DNA from: Owenia fusiformis
Taxonomy: Eukaryota; Annelida; Polychaeta; Sabellida; Oweniidae
Reading direction: 5' to 3'
Length of the DNA: 64,000 bases
Assembly (NCBI GenBank): GCA_903813345.2
Contig: CAIIXF020000001.1
Coordinates: 24,665,915 to 24,729,914, forward strand
Position numbers and translations under genes: made by a program. This document shows, in pieces, positions 38,701-53,600 of this stretch. Below the pieces are notes generated by a model that saw nothing but the letters and a program-made list of their open reading frames with translations, did not search any database and was not told where the DNA came from. The stretch's first letter is position 1. Each line of letters begins with the position of its first letter.

Positions 38701-41131
38701 TGATGCAACAACGGCTGATGTTACAACAACAGTAGCTGATACAACTACAGTGGCTGACGCAACTACGGCAGATACTGCAGCAGCTGATGCTACAACTACA
38801 GTGGCTGATACAACTACAGCTGCCGCTACAACAACAGATGCAGATGCAACAACGGCTGATGTTACAACAACAGTTGCTGACACAACTACATTGGCTGACG
38901 CAGCTACGGCAGATACAACAGCAGCTGATGCTACAAGTATAGTGGCTAATACAACTACAGCTGATGCTACAACAACAGTTGTTGATGCAACAAAGGCTGA
39001 TGTTACTACAACTACAGCTGGTGCTATAACAACAGTTGCTTATGAAACAACGGCTGATGTTACAACAACAGTTGCTGACACAACTACAGTGGTTGACGAA
39101 ACTACGGCAGATACTGCAGCAGCTGATGCCATAACTACAGAGGCTGACACACCTACATCTGATGCTACAACAACAGTTGCTGATTCAACAACGGCTGATG
39201 TTACAACAACAGTTGCTGACACAACTACAGTGGCTGACGCAACTACGGCAGATACTACCGCAGCTGATGCTACAAGTACAGTGGGTGACACAACTACAGC
39301 TGATGCTACAACAACAGTTGCTGATGCAACAACAGTGGCTGATGCAACTACGGCAGATACTACAGCACCTGATGCTAGAACTACAGTGGCTGACACAAGT
39401 ACAGCTGATGCTACAACAACAGTTGCTGATGTAACAACGGTTGATGTTACAACAACAGTTGCTGACACAACTACAGTGGCTGATGCAACTACGGCAGATA
39501 CTACAGCCGCTGATGCTACAAGTACAGTGGCTGACAAAACTACAGCTGATGCTACAACTATAGTTGCTATTGCAACAACGGCTGATGTTAAAACAGCAGC
39601 ATCTGACACAACTACAGTGGTTGACGCAACTACGGCAGATACTTCAGCAGCTGATGCTACAAGTATAGTGGCTGACACAACTACAGCTGATGCTACAACA
39701 ACAGTTGCTGATGCAATAACGGCTGATGTTACACCAACAGTAGCTGACACGACAACAGTGGCTGACGCAACTACGGCAAATACTACAGCAGCTGATGCTG
39801 CAACTACAGTGGCTGACACAACTACAGCTGATGCTACAACAACAGTTACTGATGTAACAACGGTTGTTGTTACAACAACAATTGCTGACACAACTACAGT
39901 GGCTGACGCAACAACGGCAGATACTACAGCAGGTGATGCTACAAGTACAGTGGCTGATACAACTACAGCTGCTGCTACAACAACGGTTGCAGATGCAACA
40001 ACGGCTGATGTTACAACAACAGTTGCTGACACAACTACAGTGGCTGACGCAGCTACGGCAGATACAACAGCAGCTGATGCTACAAGTACAGTGGCTTTTA
40101 CAACTACAGCTGATGCTACAACAACAGTTAATGATGCAACAACGGCTGATGTTACAACAACAGTGGCTTACGCAACTACGGCAGATACTACAGCAGCTGA
40201 TGCTGCAACTACAGTGGCTGACACAACTACAGCTGATGCTACAACAACAGTTGCTGATGTAACAACGGTTGATGTTACAACAACAGTTGCTGACACAACT
40301 ACAGTGGCTGACGCAACTACGGCAGATACTACAGCAGCTGATGCTACAACTACATTGGCTGACACAACTACAGCTGATTCTTTAACAACAATTGCTGATG
40401 CAACAACGTCTGATGTTACAACAATAGTTGCTGACACTACTACAGTGGATGAAGCAACTTCGGCAGATTCTACAGCATCTGATGGTACAACTACATTGGC
40501 TGACACAATTACAGCTGATACTTCAACAACAATTGCTGATTCAACAACGACTGATGTTACATTAACACTAGCTGACACAGCTACAGTGGCTGACACAATT
40601 ACAGCTTATGCTATAGCAACAGCTGCTGATGCAACAACGGCTGTTGATACACCAACTGCAGTGGCTGACGCAAGTACGGCAGATACTACAGCGGCTGATC
40701 CTATTAATGCTACAGTGGCTGACACAACTACAGCTGATGGTACAACAACAGCTGCTGATGCAACAACGGGTGGTGTTACGACACTAGCTGAGTTAACTTT
40801 AGTGCCTGACACAACTACATCAGATGCCACAGTTATAGTGGCTGACACAACTATAGCTGATGCTATATCAACAGTTACTGTTGAAACTACGGCTGATGCG
40901 ACAACAACATTTGCTGACACAATTACAGTGGCTGACACAACTACGGCTGGTGCAACAACAACAATCTCGATATCTGATCTAACCACAATAAGTTCTATGC
41001 TTTACATCGTTCAACTAAAGGGGGCTGTCAGAATAACACAATACATGGGGGAAGTTGCCGAGTATAATTCTACGCTTGAAGACCCGACGTCATATTTCTA
41101 CTCTAAACTGTCGTTTGACGCATGTGGAGAG
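32724..41131 (+). CDS. Giant mucin-like exon 2: Thr-Ala-Asp tract and first part of SEA domain
   Basis: An uninterrupted coding exon of 8,408 nt (two bases plus 2,802 codons), phase 1 in and phase 0 out. It opens ADSTMANATTMADATT and goes almost at once into the 47-residue repeat. The final 47 residues (40991-41131) are the SEA N-terminal part and nearly match giant exon 1, including DACGE. Its first ~250 codons closely follow giant exon 3, whereas its last ~200 codons follow giant exon 1, apart from a short insertion (ELTLVPDTTTSD). That mixed relationship marks it as the product of unequal exchange. Two segments in the middle (near 35,630-36,130 and 37,560-37,740) also have close relatives in exon 1. 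Stops are absent in this frame throughout. Confidence 0.85.
32740..40965 (+). repeat. 141-bp coding satellite tract, exon 2
   Basis: About 58 units by length. Variants with TYDVTTT, VNDTTTADATT and AGATTVD mark units shared with the 5' part of giant exon 3. Several units are shortened by one or two blocks. N-D-T and N-A-T variants create occasional N-glycosylation sequons in an otherwise O-glycan-type sequence. Confidence 0.88.
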
Positions 41132-41239
41132 GTAATGTTTGTGTGAATTAATAATGACAAATGTTTGTTATTTCTCAATTGGCATTATGAAAGTATTACA
41201 TGTACATGTCACGTTTTATGTGTAAATCTTGGTTTTTAG

Positions 41240-41459
41240 ATCACTACTACATTTACTTCTTCGACATATTCCTCGATTTACATATCCTGTTCGATAACTG
41301 GATTTTTGTCTGGCAGTGTTCTTGCAAGTTTTACGTTGGATTTCGAACAAGAGGTTGAGAGTACGTTGAACTCTTCCAACGCGCAAAGTGAGCTTTCTGA
41401 CAATATAGGAAAGTCTTCAACAACTATAGTATTCGACTCATCAACTACGATAATATCAG
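41240..41459 (+). CDS. SEA domain C-terminal exon 2
   Basis: 220 nt, phase 0 in and phase 1 out, nearly identical to 29290-29509. The motif region reads GFLSGSVLASFTLDFEQEVE, with one Leu for Ser and one Val for Ala relative to copy 1. The GSV cleavage-type motif, the Cys and the spacing are kept. It completes the SEA domain begun at the end of giant exon 2. Confidence 0.8.
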
Positions 41460-43416
41460 GTAATTGGTCGGTATGTTTGTGTAAAATGGCTCATTTGGTT
41501 ATCATTTTTGATTTATTACACATTGTAATATGCGATGGTAATTAATTCATTGGGTATTCTGTGGGATTGAATATAAATTAATTTCAAGCGACGATATCAT
41601 ATAGACCTAATCATAATATGAAATTGAGCAAGGAATCAATGAGAACAAGTGTCAAAATGATATTACCCAAGTCATTATATTATCCGAAATAAAATAAATA
41701 TTAAATTTTACCAAAATAACCTGTTTATTACATATTAAATAATCCCTTGGAACAATATAGCCTTGCCCAAGTCTATTATCTTTTATTTATCTTGATTTTC
41801 AATTGTATACAGCCGTGTTGCATCCATTCTAGCTCAACTGATATTATGATAAGTTATTCAATGGTTTCGAGATTTCCATAATTCCACAATGCTTATAGGA
41901 AACATACAAGGAAATTGCAATGCATGTAATGCGAATATCAAATTACAGGGTGAGCCAAAAAGATGACCCAAACAAATGTTCCAACACAGGCTTAAATCAT
42001 ATTTAGCACAAATGAACTTTGTTCCATGTTTCTTCATTCCGTTAAATTTCACCAGTCTTTCTTTAATGGCCACGACTTTATGGCCATTTTGAAAAACATC
42101 TTAAAGATCAACAAACCAAAAGCTGGGAATGAATCCACTCTCAAAAAGATGACTATTTTCTGCGAACAATGAATCACACATTTGTACTAGAAGTATAGCT
42201 ATTTGACCCAAATTCCCATCATCTCGACCTCCCCCTCTTCATTATAAAACAAACCCCTAGGCCCTGGGAAAATTGAACCCCCTTGGTAAATCCTGGCTGC
42301 ACCCCAGGAGAAGCATTTGAGAGTTGAAACAAGAGATAAAAAGATAGAGATGTCTGTCTGTGAGCATGTTAACGAGCTAATTCACCAGCTGTGCGTTCAA
42401 ATTCACCTTCAATGATGAGACTGGCATTTAGAGGATGTTTTGTAAAATAGCCATGAAATCGCCGTGGCCATTTGAAATATACCAATGTAGCTTGTAGTTA
42501 GAATGGACGAACATTGAACAAAGAAGGAGGGAAAGTATAGCAACAGATATCGGACAGTCATATGTTGGATTTTGGATATTTTCTAAGAATTTAAACAGGT
42601 GCATACGATAGGCCAATGCATTAACCCAATGAAATATATAAGCACAAGTGCCAAAGGGAAAGGACCAAAAGTTGTAATGAAACTTAGTAAGAAAAAGCAA
42701 ACTCTAAGTGCATACCAGTCAAGAAAAACAAACCCCATATAGCCCAAAACCATGATCTAACGTGAAAAGAAACAATGTCTAATACCCCCTTTCCCCCACC
42801 ATTCAAGAACCAATATCACAATCCAAGACCAGAAGACCAAGGGACATTTCATTCATACTGAAGTCATTACAATACATATTGAAGAAAAAATTAGAAATTG
42901 ATAGCCAATTGATAGCCAACACTCATAACCTCAAAAATAGTTGTAGATACAAGTACTCATACAAGATAGGGCAAATGATGTGGAATAGATAAAATCCAGT
43001 CTCCAAGTCTCCAGCACTCATAGAGATGATAAAATAATTTTGACTTGGAGGCAGTGAAAATGCAAACAAGCAACCTACATGTTTTTTCTAAAATGTTTTC
43101 CTGATTTTTAACCCCTTCCAGCCGTGCTTTTTTAAATTTTCTTGCATCAAAATGTTGTGTTTTGACACACAGTTAACACCTTTAAAGGAATAAGTGATTC
43201 CTTCGATCGGGGGTTCTAAAGATGTATATATGATGGGTGACTAAAATTAGCTGAAAGAAATTGAACGCATGAGTTTTCCTTTTTGGGAAAATAACAAGGG
43301 AAATATTGTTTTCCACTTTATCTTAAATGAATTCCTTATTCCTTATTCCCTTATTCCTTTAGTTGCTAATAAAGATCTAGAATTCATTTCTAATTTTTTA
43401 AAAACGAACATTGCAG
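41460..43416 (+). other. Intron between SEA and EGF, second copy
   Basis: A 1,957-bp phase-1 intron, a near-identical duplicate of 29510-31534. Differences are scattered substitutions, single-base indels and a few short deletions, including loss of about 20 bp near 41980 and the single 59-bp unit. It carries the same transposon ends (GCCTTGCCCAAG at 41760, TACAGGGTGAGCC at 41944), so those insertions predate the duplication. Confidence 0.8.
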
Positions 43417-43557
43417 ATGTTAACGAATGTACAGAAAACAGCGACAACTGTTCTGCATATGCAACATGTACCAATACAGATGGTGGTTACACATGTACCT
43501 GTTTGGAGGGATACACAGACGCATCGCAAATTGGGCATACTGGGCGAATTTGTTTAG
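43417..43557 (+). CDS. Calcium-binding EGF exon 2
   Basis: 141 nt, phase 1-1, with a protein sequence identical to EGF exon 1: DVNEC start, six Cys, the C-x-N-x4-Y-x-C-x-C hydroxylation pattern and a GRICL end. An open frame continues into both flanking introns here, but the splice signals TTGCAG and GGTCAGTG match those of the other two copies. Confidence 0.93.
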   Translation: MLTNVQKTATTVLHMQHVPIQMVVTHVPVWRDTQTHRKLGILGEFV

Positions 43558-44605
43558 GTCAGTGTCTTAGAATAATATCATTAAATGAACTTATTCACTG
43601 GCAAGTGGTGACCCTACGCCGCAGCATATTAGTACTGGTTTAATGGAATGTTCAGCTTCAGAATTTATATGTTTCGTTAGTTAGTTTGAACTTCATATAT
43701 TCCTAGAAAGATCGCAGGAAAGACATTACATTTTCTGATTTCTTCTCTGGCTGATATTAATGAGGATACCACCTAATCATAAAATGTCCATCCTTAATGA
43801 TTCATAACATAACATGGCTATAGACTGAATTAAAAATGGGACTTTTTGACATTTCTTATATATTAATATGTTGTTGCATGCTTTATATTTGTAACACCTT
43901 TGCTACATAATTAGCTAGTTCATAATAGACAAACACATTCAAAGCTTTCACTATTTAAATTTCCAGTGTGAAAAAATTGTAAGATATTTTTGGAAACAAT
44001 ACAGCCTCTAGATTCCATTCTCTTGTTTTCAGTTTGTTTAAGTTTGAAGCATAAATATGTCATAATCATTTTAAGATAAAAATATAAGCTTTAACATAAG
44101 TAGATTTACGCCTCCGGTAAATAACCTCCTTAAAAGGCTTTAATATGAAACATTTTTGGTTGAAGACATCATGATATTTGTAGAAAATATCAGGGATGGA
44201 TCTTGAAATCAACATGTTGGGAGGGGGGGGGGATTCCATGTCTGATAACAATTTGGGCCCCTCAAACAAAAAATGGGCCAAATTTTTAAGATTTAAGGTT
44301 TGACAAATTGGCATAAAATTACTAAATTAGTCCTAAAAAGGCGCAGTAATGCCCAAAAGGATAAATAATCGGGGCTTAAAGAGATTTCTGGGCCCAGGCA
44401 AGGAGGGGCAAGACAACTTCCCAGATCGGCCAGTCAAAATATTTATTGTGATCAAACTAGGATATCATCAAAAATGTTCATCAGCTAGGTCAATTTAGTT
44501 CTAAAACCAGGTAAAAATATCAAAGTTTTCATGATAGGCTTAGCATAAGATTTTTATACATTTAAAAGAATTGCATTTATGAAAAAGGCGATGTTATTAT
44601 TTTAG
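43558..44605 (+). other. Intron between EGF exon 2 and giant exon 3
   Basis: A 1,048-bp phase-1 intron, duplicate of 31676-32723, ending ATTATTTTAG. The G homopolymer near 44223 is slightly shorter than in copy 1. No exon is seen. Confidence 0.8.
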
Positions 44606-47600
44606 CTGACTCTACGATGGCTAATGCAACTACAATGGCTGACGCAACTACGGGAGATACTGCAGCAGCTGATGCTACAACTACAGTGGCTGACACAACT
44701 ACAGCTGATGCTACAACAACATTTGCTGATGCAACTATGACTGATGTTACAACAACAGAAGTTGACACAATTACAGTGGCTGACAGAACGACGGCAGATT
44801 CTACAGCAGCTGATCTTACAACTACAGTGGCTGACCAAACTACAGCTGATGCTACAACAACAGTTACTGATGCAACAACGACTCATGTAATAACAACAGT
44901 AGCTGATACAACTATAGTGGCTGACGCAACTACGGCAGATACTACAGCAGCTGATGTTACAACTACAGTGGCTTACACAACTACATCTGATGCTACAACA
45001 ACAGTTTCTGATGCAACAACGGCTGATAATACAGGAACAGTAGCTAACACAACTACAGTGACTGACGCAACTACGGCATATACTACAGCAGCTGATGCTA
45101 CAAGTACAGTGGCTGATACTACTACAGCTGATCCTACAACAACAGTTGCTGATGCAACGACGGCTGATGTTACAACAACAGTAGCTGACACAACTACAGT
45201 GGCTGGCGCAACTACGGCAGATACTACAGCAGCTGATGCTACAAGTACAGTGGCTGATACTACTACAGCTGATCCTACAACAACAGTTGCTGATGCAACG
45301 ACGGCTGATGTTACAACAACAGTAGCTGACACAACTACAGTGGCTGACGCAACTACGGCAGATACTACAGCAGCTGATGGTACAAGTACAGTAGCTGACA
45401 CAACTACAGTTGATGCTACAACAAAAGTTGCTGATGCAATAACATATGATGTTACAACAACAGTAGCTGACACAACTAATGTGGCTGACGCAACTACGGC
45501 AGATACTACAGCAGCTGATGCTACAACTACAGTGAATGACACAACTACAGTTGATGCTACAACAACAGTTGCTGATGCAACAACGGCTGATGTTACAACA
45601 ACAGTAGCTGACACAACTACAGTGGCTGACGCAACTACGGCAGATACTACAGCAGCTTATGCTACAACTACAGTTGCTGACACAACTACAGCTGATGCTA
45701 CAACAACAGTTGTTGATGTAACAGCGGCAGACGCAACTACGGCAGATACTACAGTAGCTGATGTTACAAGTACAGTGGCTGACACAACTACAGGTGATGC
45801 TACAACAGTTGCTGATGCAACAACGGCCGATGTTACAACAACAGTAGCTGACACAACTACAGTGGCTGATGCAACTACGGCAGATACTACAGCAGCTGAT
45901 GCTACAAGTACAATGGCTGACACAAATACAGCTGATGCTACAACAACAGTTGCTGATGCAACAACGGCTGATAATACAGGAACTGTTGCTAACAAAACTA
46001 CAGTGACTGACACAACTACGGCATATACTACAGCAGCTGATGCTACAACTAAAATGGCTGACACAACTACAGCTGATGCTACATCAATAGTTGCTGTTAC
46101 AACAACGGCTGATGTAACAACAACAGTAGCTGACACATTAACTGTGGCTGACGCAACTGCGGCAGATACTACAGTAGCTGATGACACAACAACAGCTGAT
46201 GCTACAACAACAGTTGCTGATAAAACAACAGCTGATGTTACAAAAACAGTTGCTGACACAACTACAGTGACTGACGCAAATACGGCAGTTACTACAGCAG
46301 CTGATGCTACAACTACAATTGCTGATTTAACAACATATGATGTTACAACAACAGTAGCTGACACAACTAATGTGGCTGACGCAACTACGGCAGATACTAC
46401 AGCAGCTGATGCTGACACATTTACTGTGGCTGACGCAACTACGGCAGATACTACAGTAGCTGATGACACAACAACAGCTGATGCTTCAACAACAGTTGCT
46501 GATGCAACAACATATGATGTTACAACAACAGTAGCTGACACAACTAATGTGGCTGACGCAACTACGGCAGATACTACAGCAGCTGATGCTACAACTACAG
46601 TGAATGACACAACTACAGCTGATGCTACAAAAACAGTTGCTGATGCAACAACGGCTGATGTTACAACAACAGTAGCTGACACAACTACAGTGGCTGACGC
46701 AACTACGGCAGATACTACAGCAGCTGATGCTACAAGTACAGTGGCTGACACAACTACAGCTGATGCTACAACAACAGTTGCTGATGCAACGACGGCTGAT
46801 GTTACAACAACAGTAGCTGACACAACTACAGTGGCTGGCGCAACTACGGTAGATACTACAGCAGCTGATGCTACAAGTACAGTGGCAGACACTACTACAG
46901 CTGATGCTACAACAACAGTTGCTAATGCAACAACGGCTGATGTTACAACAACAGTAGCTGACACAAGTACAGTAGCTGACACAACTACAGTTGATGCTAC
47001 AACAACAGTTGCTGATGCAACAACATATGATGTTACAACAACAGTAGCTGACACAACTAATGTGGCTGACGCAACTACGGCAGATACTACAGCAGCTGAT
47101 GCTGATACATTTACTGTGGCTGACGCAACTACGGCAGATACTACAGTAGCTGATGACACAACAACAGCTGATGCTACAACAACAGTTGCTGATGCAACAA
47201 CATATGATGTTACAACAACAGTAGCTGACACAACTAATGTGGCTGACGCAACTACGGCAGATACTACAGCAGCTGATGCTACAACTACAGTGGCTGACAC
47301 AACTACAGCTGATGCTACAACAACAGTTGCTGATGCAAAAACGGCTGATGTTACAACAACAGTTGCTGACACAAATACAGCTGATGCTACAACAACAGTT
47401 GCTGATGCAACAACCGCTGATGTTACAATAACAGTAGCTGACACAACTACAGTGGCTGGCGCAACTACGGTAGATACTACAGCAGCTGATGCTACAAGTA
47501 CAGTGGCAGATACTACTACAGCTGATGCTACAACAACAGTTGCTAATGCAACAACGGCTGATGTTACAACAACAGTAGCTGACACAACTACAGTGGCTGA

Positions 47601-50600
47601 CATAACTACAGTTGATGCTACAACAACAGTTGCTGATGCAACAACGGCTGATGTTACAACAACAGTTTCTGACACAACTACAGCGACTGAGGCAACTACG
47701 GCAGATACTACAGCAGCATACATTACAACTACAGTTGCTGACACAACTACAGCTGATGCTACAACAACAGTTGCTGATGTAACAGCGGCTGATGTTACAA
47801 CAACAGTTGCTGACACAACTACAGTGGCTGACGCAACTACGGTAGATACTACAGCAGCTGATGCTACAAGTTCAGTGGCTGACACTACTACAGCTGATGC
47901 TACAACAACAGTTGCTGATGCAACAACGGCTGATGTTACAACAACAGTAGCTGACACAACTACAGTGGCTGACATAACTACAGTTGATGCTACAACAACA
48001 GTTGCTGATGCAACAACGGCTGATGTTACAACAACAGTTTCTGACACAACTACAGCGACTGAGGCAACTACGGCAGATGCTACAGCAGCTGACATTACAA
48101 CTACAGTGGCTGAGACAACTACAGCTGATGCTACAACAACAGTAGCTGACACAACTACAGTGGCTGACGCGACTACTGCAGATACTACAGCAGCTGATGC
48201 TTCAACTACAGTGGCTGACACAACTACAGCTGATGCTACAACAACAGTTGCTGATGCAACAAAGGCTGATGTTACAACAACAGTAGCTGACAAAACTACA
48301 GTGGCTGACGCAACTACGACAGATACTACAGCAGCTGATGCTACAACAACAGTTGCTGACACAACTACATTTGCTGACGCAACTACGGCAGATACTACAG
48401 TAGCGGATGCTACAACTACAGTGGCTGACACAACTACAGCTGATGCTACAACAACAGTTGCTGATGCATCAACGGCTGATATTACAACAACAGTTGCTGA
48501 CACAACTACAGTGGCTGACACAACTACGACAGATACTACAACAGCTGATGCTACGACTATAGTGGCTGACACAACTACAGCTGATGCTACAACAACAGTT
48601 GCTGATGCAACAACGGCTGATGTTACAACAACAGTAGCTGACACAACTACAGTGGCTGACGCAACTACGGCAGATACTACAGAAGCTGATGCTACAACTA
48701 CAGTGGCTGACACAACTACAGCTGATGCTACAACAACAGTTGCTGATGCAACAACGGCTGATGTTACAACAACAGTAGCTGACACAACTACAGTGGCTGA
48801 CGCAACTACGGCAGATACTGCAGCAGCTGATGCTACAACTACAGTGGCTGACACAACTACAGCTGATGCTACAACAACAGTTGCTGATGCAACAACGGCT
48901 GATGTTACAACAACAGTAGCTGACACAACTACAGTGGCTGACGCAACTACGGCAGATACTGCAGCAGCTGATGCTACAAGTACAGTGGCTGACACAACTA
49001 CAGCTGATGCTACAACAACAGTTGCTGATGCAACAACGGCTGATGTTACAACAACAGTAGCTGACACAACTACAGTGGCTGACGCAACTACGGCAGATAC
49101 TACAGCAGCTGATGCTACAACTACAGTAGCTGACACAACTACAGCAGATGCTACAACAACAGTTGCTGATGCAACAACGGCTGATGTTACAACAACAGTA
49201 GCTGACACAACTACAGTGGCTGACGCAACTACGGCAGATACTACAGCAGCTGATGCAACAAGTACAGTGGCTGACACAACTACAGCTGATGCTACAACAG
49301 CAGTTGCTGATGCAATAACGGCTGATGTTACAACAACAGTAGCTGACACAACTACAGTGGCTGACGCAACTACGGCAGATACTACAGCAGCTGATGCTAC
49401 AACTACAGTGGCTGACACAACTACAGCTGATGCTACTACAACAGTTGCTGATGCAACAACGGCTGATGTTACAACAACAGTAGCTGACACAACTACAGTG
49501 GCTGATGCAACTACGGCAGATACTACAGCAGCTGATGCTACAACTACAGTGGATGACACTACTTCAGCTGATGCTACAACAACTGTTGCTGATGTAACAG
49601 CGGCTGATGTTACAACAACAGTTGCTGACACAACTACGGAAGATTTTACAGCAGCTGATGCTACAAGTACAGGGGCTGACACATCTACAGCTGATGCTAC
49701 AACAACAGTTGCTGATGCAACAACGGCTGATATTACAATAACAGTAGCTGACGCAACTACAACAGTGGCTGACGCAACTACGGCAGATACTACAGCAGCT
49801 GATGCTACAAGTACAGTGGCTGACACAACTACAGCTAATGCTACAACAACAGATGCTGATGCAACAACGGCTGATGTTACAACAACAGTAGCTGACACAA
49901 CTACAGTGGCTGACGCAACTACGGCAGATACTACAGCAGCTGATGCTACAAGTACAGTGGCTGACACACCTACAGCTGATGCTACAACAACAGTTGTTGA
50001 TGCAACAACGGCTGATGTTACAACAACAGTAGCTGACACAACTACAGTAGCTGACACAACAACGGCAGATACTACAGCAGCTGATGCTACAAGTACATTG
50101 GCTGACACAACTACAGCTGATGCTACAACAACAGTTGCTGATGCAACAACTACAGCTGATGTTACAACAACAGTAGCTGACACAACTACAGTGGCTGACG
50201 CAACTACGGCAGATACTACAGCAGCTGATGCTACAACTACAGTGGCTGACTCAACTACAGCTGATGCTACAACAACAGTTGCCGATGCAACAGCGGCTGA
50301 TGTTACAACAACAGTTGCTGACACAACTTCAGTGGCTGACGCAACTACCGCAGATACTACAGCAGCTGATGCTACAAGTACAGTGGCTGACACAACTACA
50401 GCAGATGCTACAACAACAGTTGCTGATGTAACAACGGCTGATGTTACAACAACAGTAGCTGACACAACTACAGTGGTTGACGCAACTACGGCAGATACTA
50501 CAGCAGCTGATGCTACAACTACAGTGGCTGATACAACTACAGCTGATGCTACAACACCAGTTGCTGATGCAACAACGGCTGATGTTACAACAACAGTTGC

Positions 50601-53600
50601 TGACACAACTACAGTGGCTGATGCAACTACGGCAGATACTACAGCAGCTGATGCTACAAGAACAGTGGCTGACACAACTACAGCTGATGCTACAACAACA
50701 GTTGCTGATGCAATAACGGCTGATGTTACAACAACAGTAGCTGACACAACTACAGTGGCTGACGCAACTACGGTAGATACTACAGCAGCTGATGCTACAA
50801 CTACAGTGGCTGACTTAACTACAGCTGATGCTACAACAACTGTTGCTGATGTAACAGCGGCTGATGTTACAACAACAGTTGCTGACACAACTACGGAAGA
50901 TTCTACAGCAGCTGATGCTACAAGTACAGTGGCTGACACAACTACAGCTGATGCTACAACAACAGTTGCTGATGCAACAACGGCTGATGTTACAACAACA
51001 GTAGCTGACGCAACTACAACAGTGGCTGACACAACTACGGCAGATACTACAGCAGCTGATGCTACAAGTACAGTGGGTGACACAACTACAGCTGATGCTA
51101 CAACAACAGTTGCTGATGCAACAACGGCTGATGTTACAACAACAGTAGCTGACACAACTACAGTGGCTGATGCAACTACGACAGATACTACAGCAGCTGA
51201 TGCTACAACTACAGTGGCTGACACTACTACAGCTGATGCTAAAACAACAGTTGTTGATGCAACAACGGCTGATGCTACAACAACAGTAGCTGACACAACT
51301 ACAGAGGCTGATGCAACTACGGATGATACTACAGCAGCTGATGCTACAAGTACAGTGGCTGACACAACTACAGCTAATGCTACAACAACAGTTGCTGATG
51401 CAACAGCGGCTGATGTTACAACAACAGTTGCTGACACAACTACGGAAGATTTTACAGCAGCTGATGCTACAAGTACAGGGGCTGACACATCTACAGCTGA
51501 TGCTACAACAACAGTTGCTGATGCAACAACGGCTGATATTACAATAACAGTAGCTGACGCAACTACAACAGTGGCTGACGCAACTACGGCAGATACTACA
51601 GCAGCTGATGCTACAAGTACAGTGGCTGACACAACTACAGCTAATGCTACAACAACAGATGCTGATGCAACAACGGCTGATGTTACAACAACAGTAGCTG
51701 ACACAACTACAGTAGCTGACGCAACTACGGCAGATACTACAGCAGCTGATGCTACAAGTACAGTGGCTGACACACCTACAGCTGATGCTACAACAACAGT
51801 TGTTGATGCAACAACGGCTGATGTTACAACAACAGTAGCTGACACAACTACAGTAGCTGACACAACAACGGCAGATACTACAGCAGCTGATGCTACAAGT
51901 ACATTGGCTGACACAACTACAGCTGATGCTACAACAACAGTTGCTGATGCAACAACTACAGCTGATGTTACAACAACAGTAGCTGACACAACTACAGTGG
52001 CTGACGCAACTACGGCAGATACTACAGCAGCTGATGCTACAACTACAGTGGCTGACTCAACTACAGCTGATGCTACAACAACAGTTGCCGATGCAACAGC
52101 GGCTGATGTTACAACAACAGTTGCTGACACAACTTCAGTGGCTGACGCAACTACCGCAGATACTACAGCAGCTGATGCTACAAGTACAGTGGCTGACACA
52201 ACTACAGCAGATGCTACAACAACAGTTGCTGATGTAACAACGGCTGATGTTACAACAACAGTAGCTGACACAACTACAGTGGTTGACGCAACTACGGCAG
52301 ATACTACAGCAGCTGATGCTACAACTACAGTGGCTGATACAACTACAGCTGATGCTACAACACCAGTTGCTGATGCAACAACGGCTGATGTTACAACAAC
52401 AGTTGCTGACACAACTACAGTGGCTGATGCAACTACGGCAGATACTACAGCAGCTGATGCTACAAGAACAGTGGCTGACACAACTACAGCTGATGCTACA
52501 ACAACAGTTGCTGATGCAATAACGGCTGATGTTACAACAACAGTAGCTGACACAACTACAGTGGCTGACGCAACTACGGTAGATACTACAGCAGCTGATG
52601 CTACAACTACAGTGGCTGACTTAACTACAGCTGATGCTACAACAACTGTTGCTGATGTAACAGCGGCTGATGTTACAACAACAGATGCTGACACAACTAC
52701 GGAAGATTCTACAGCAGCTGATGCTACAAGTACAGTGGCTGACACAACTACAGCTGATGCTACAACAACAGTTGCTGATGCAACAACGGCTGATGTTACA
52801 ACAACAGTAGCTGACGCAACTACAACAGTGGCTGACACAACTACGGCAGATACTACAGCAGCTGATGCTACAAGTACAGTGGGTGACACAACTACAGCTG
52901 ATGCTACAACAACAGTTGCTGATGCAACAACGGCTGATGTTACAACAACAGTAGCTGACACAACTACAGTGGCTGATGCAACTACGACAGATACTACAGC
53001 AGCTGATGCTACAACTACAGTGGCTGACACTACTACAGCTGATGCTAAAACAACAGTTGTTGATGCAACAACGGCTGATGCTACAACAACAGTAGCTGAC
53101 ACAACTACAGAGGCTGATGCAACTACGGCAGATACTACAGCAGCTGATGCTACAAGTACAGTGGCTGACACAACTACAGCTAATGCTACAACAACAGTTG
53201 CTGATGCAACAACGGCTGATGTTACAACAACAGTAGCTGACACAACTACAGTGGCTGATGCAACTACGGCAGATACTACAGCAGCTGATGCTACAAGTAC
53301 AGTGGCTGACACTACTACAGCTGATGCTACAACAACAGTTGTTGATGCAACAACGGCTGATGTTACAACAACAGTAGCTGACACAACTACAGAGGCTGAC
53401 ACAACAACAGCAGATATTACAGCAGCTGATGCTACAAGTACATTGGCTGACACAACTACAGCTGATGCTACAACAACAGTTGCTGATGCAACAACTACAG
53501 CTGATGTTACAACAACAGTAGCTGACACAACTACAGTGGCTGACGCAACTACGGCAGATACTACAGCAGCTGATGCTACAACTACAGTGGCTGACACAAC

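Noticed and set aside
43269-43643. 124-codon frame around EGF exon 2 as a separate small gene
   Set aside because: Only 43417-43557 is conserved as protein. The flanks are intron, and in copy 1 the flanking sequence differs by a 59-bp duplication.
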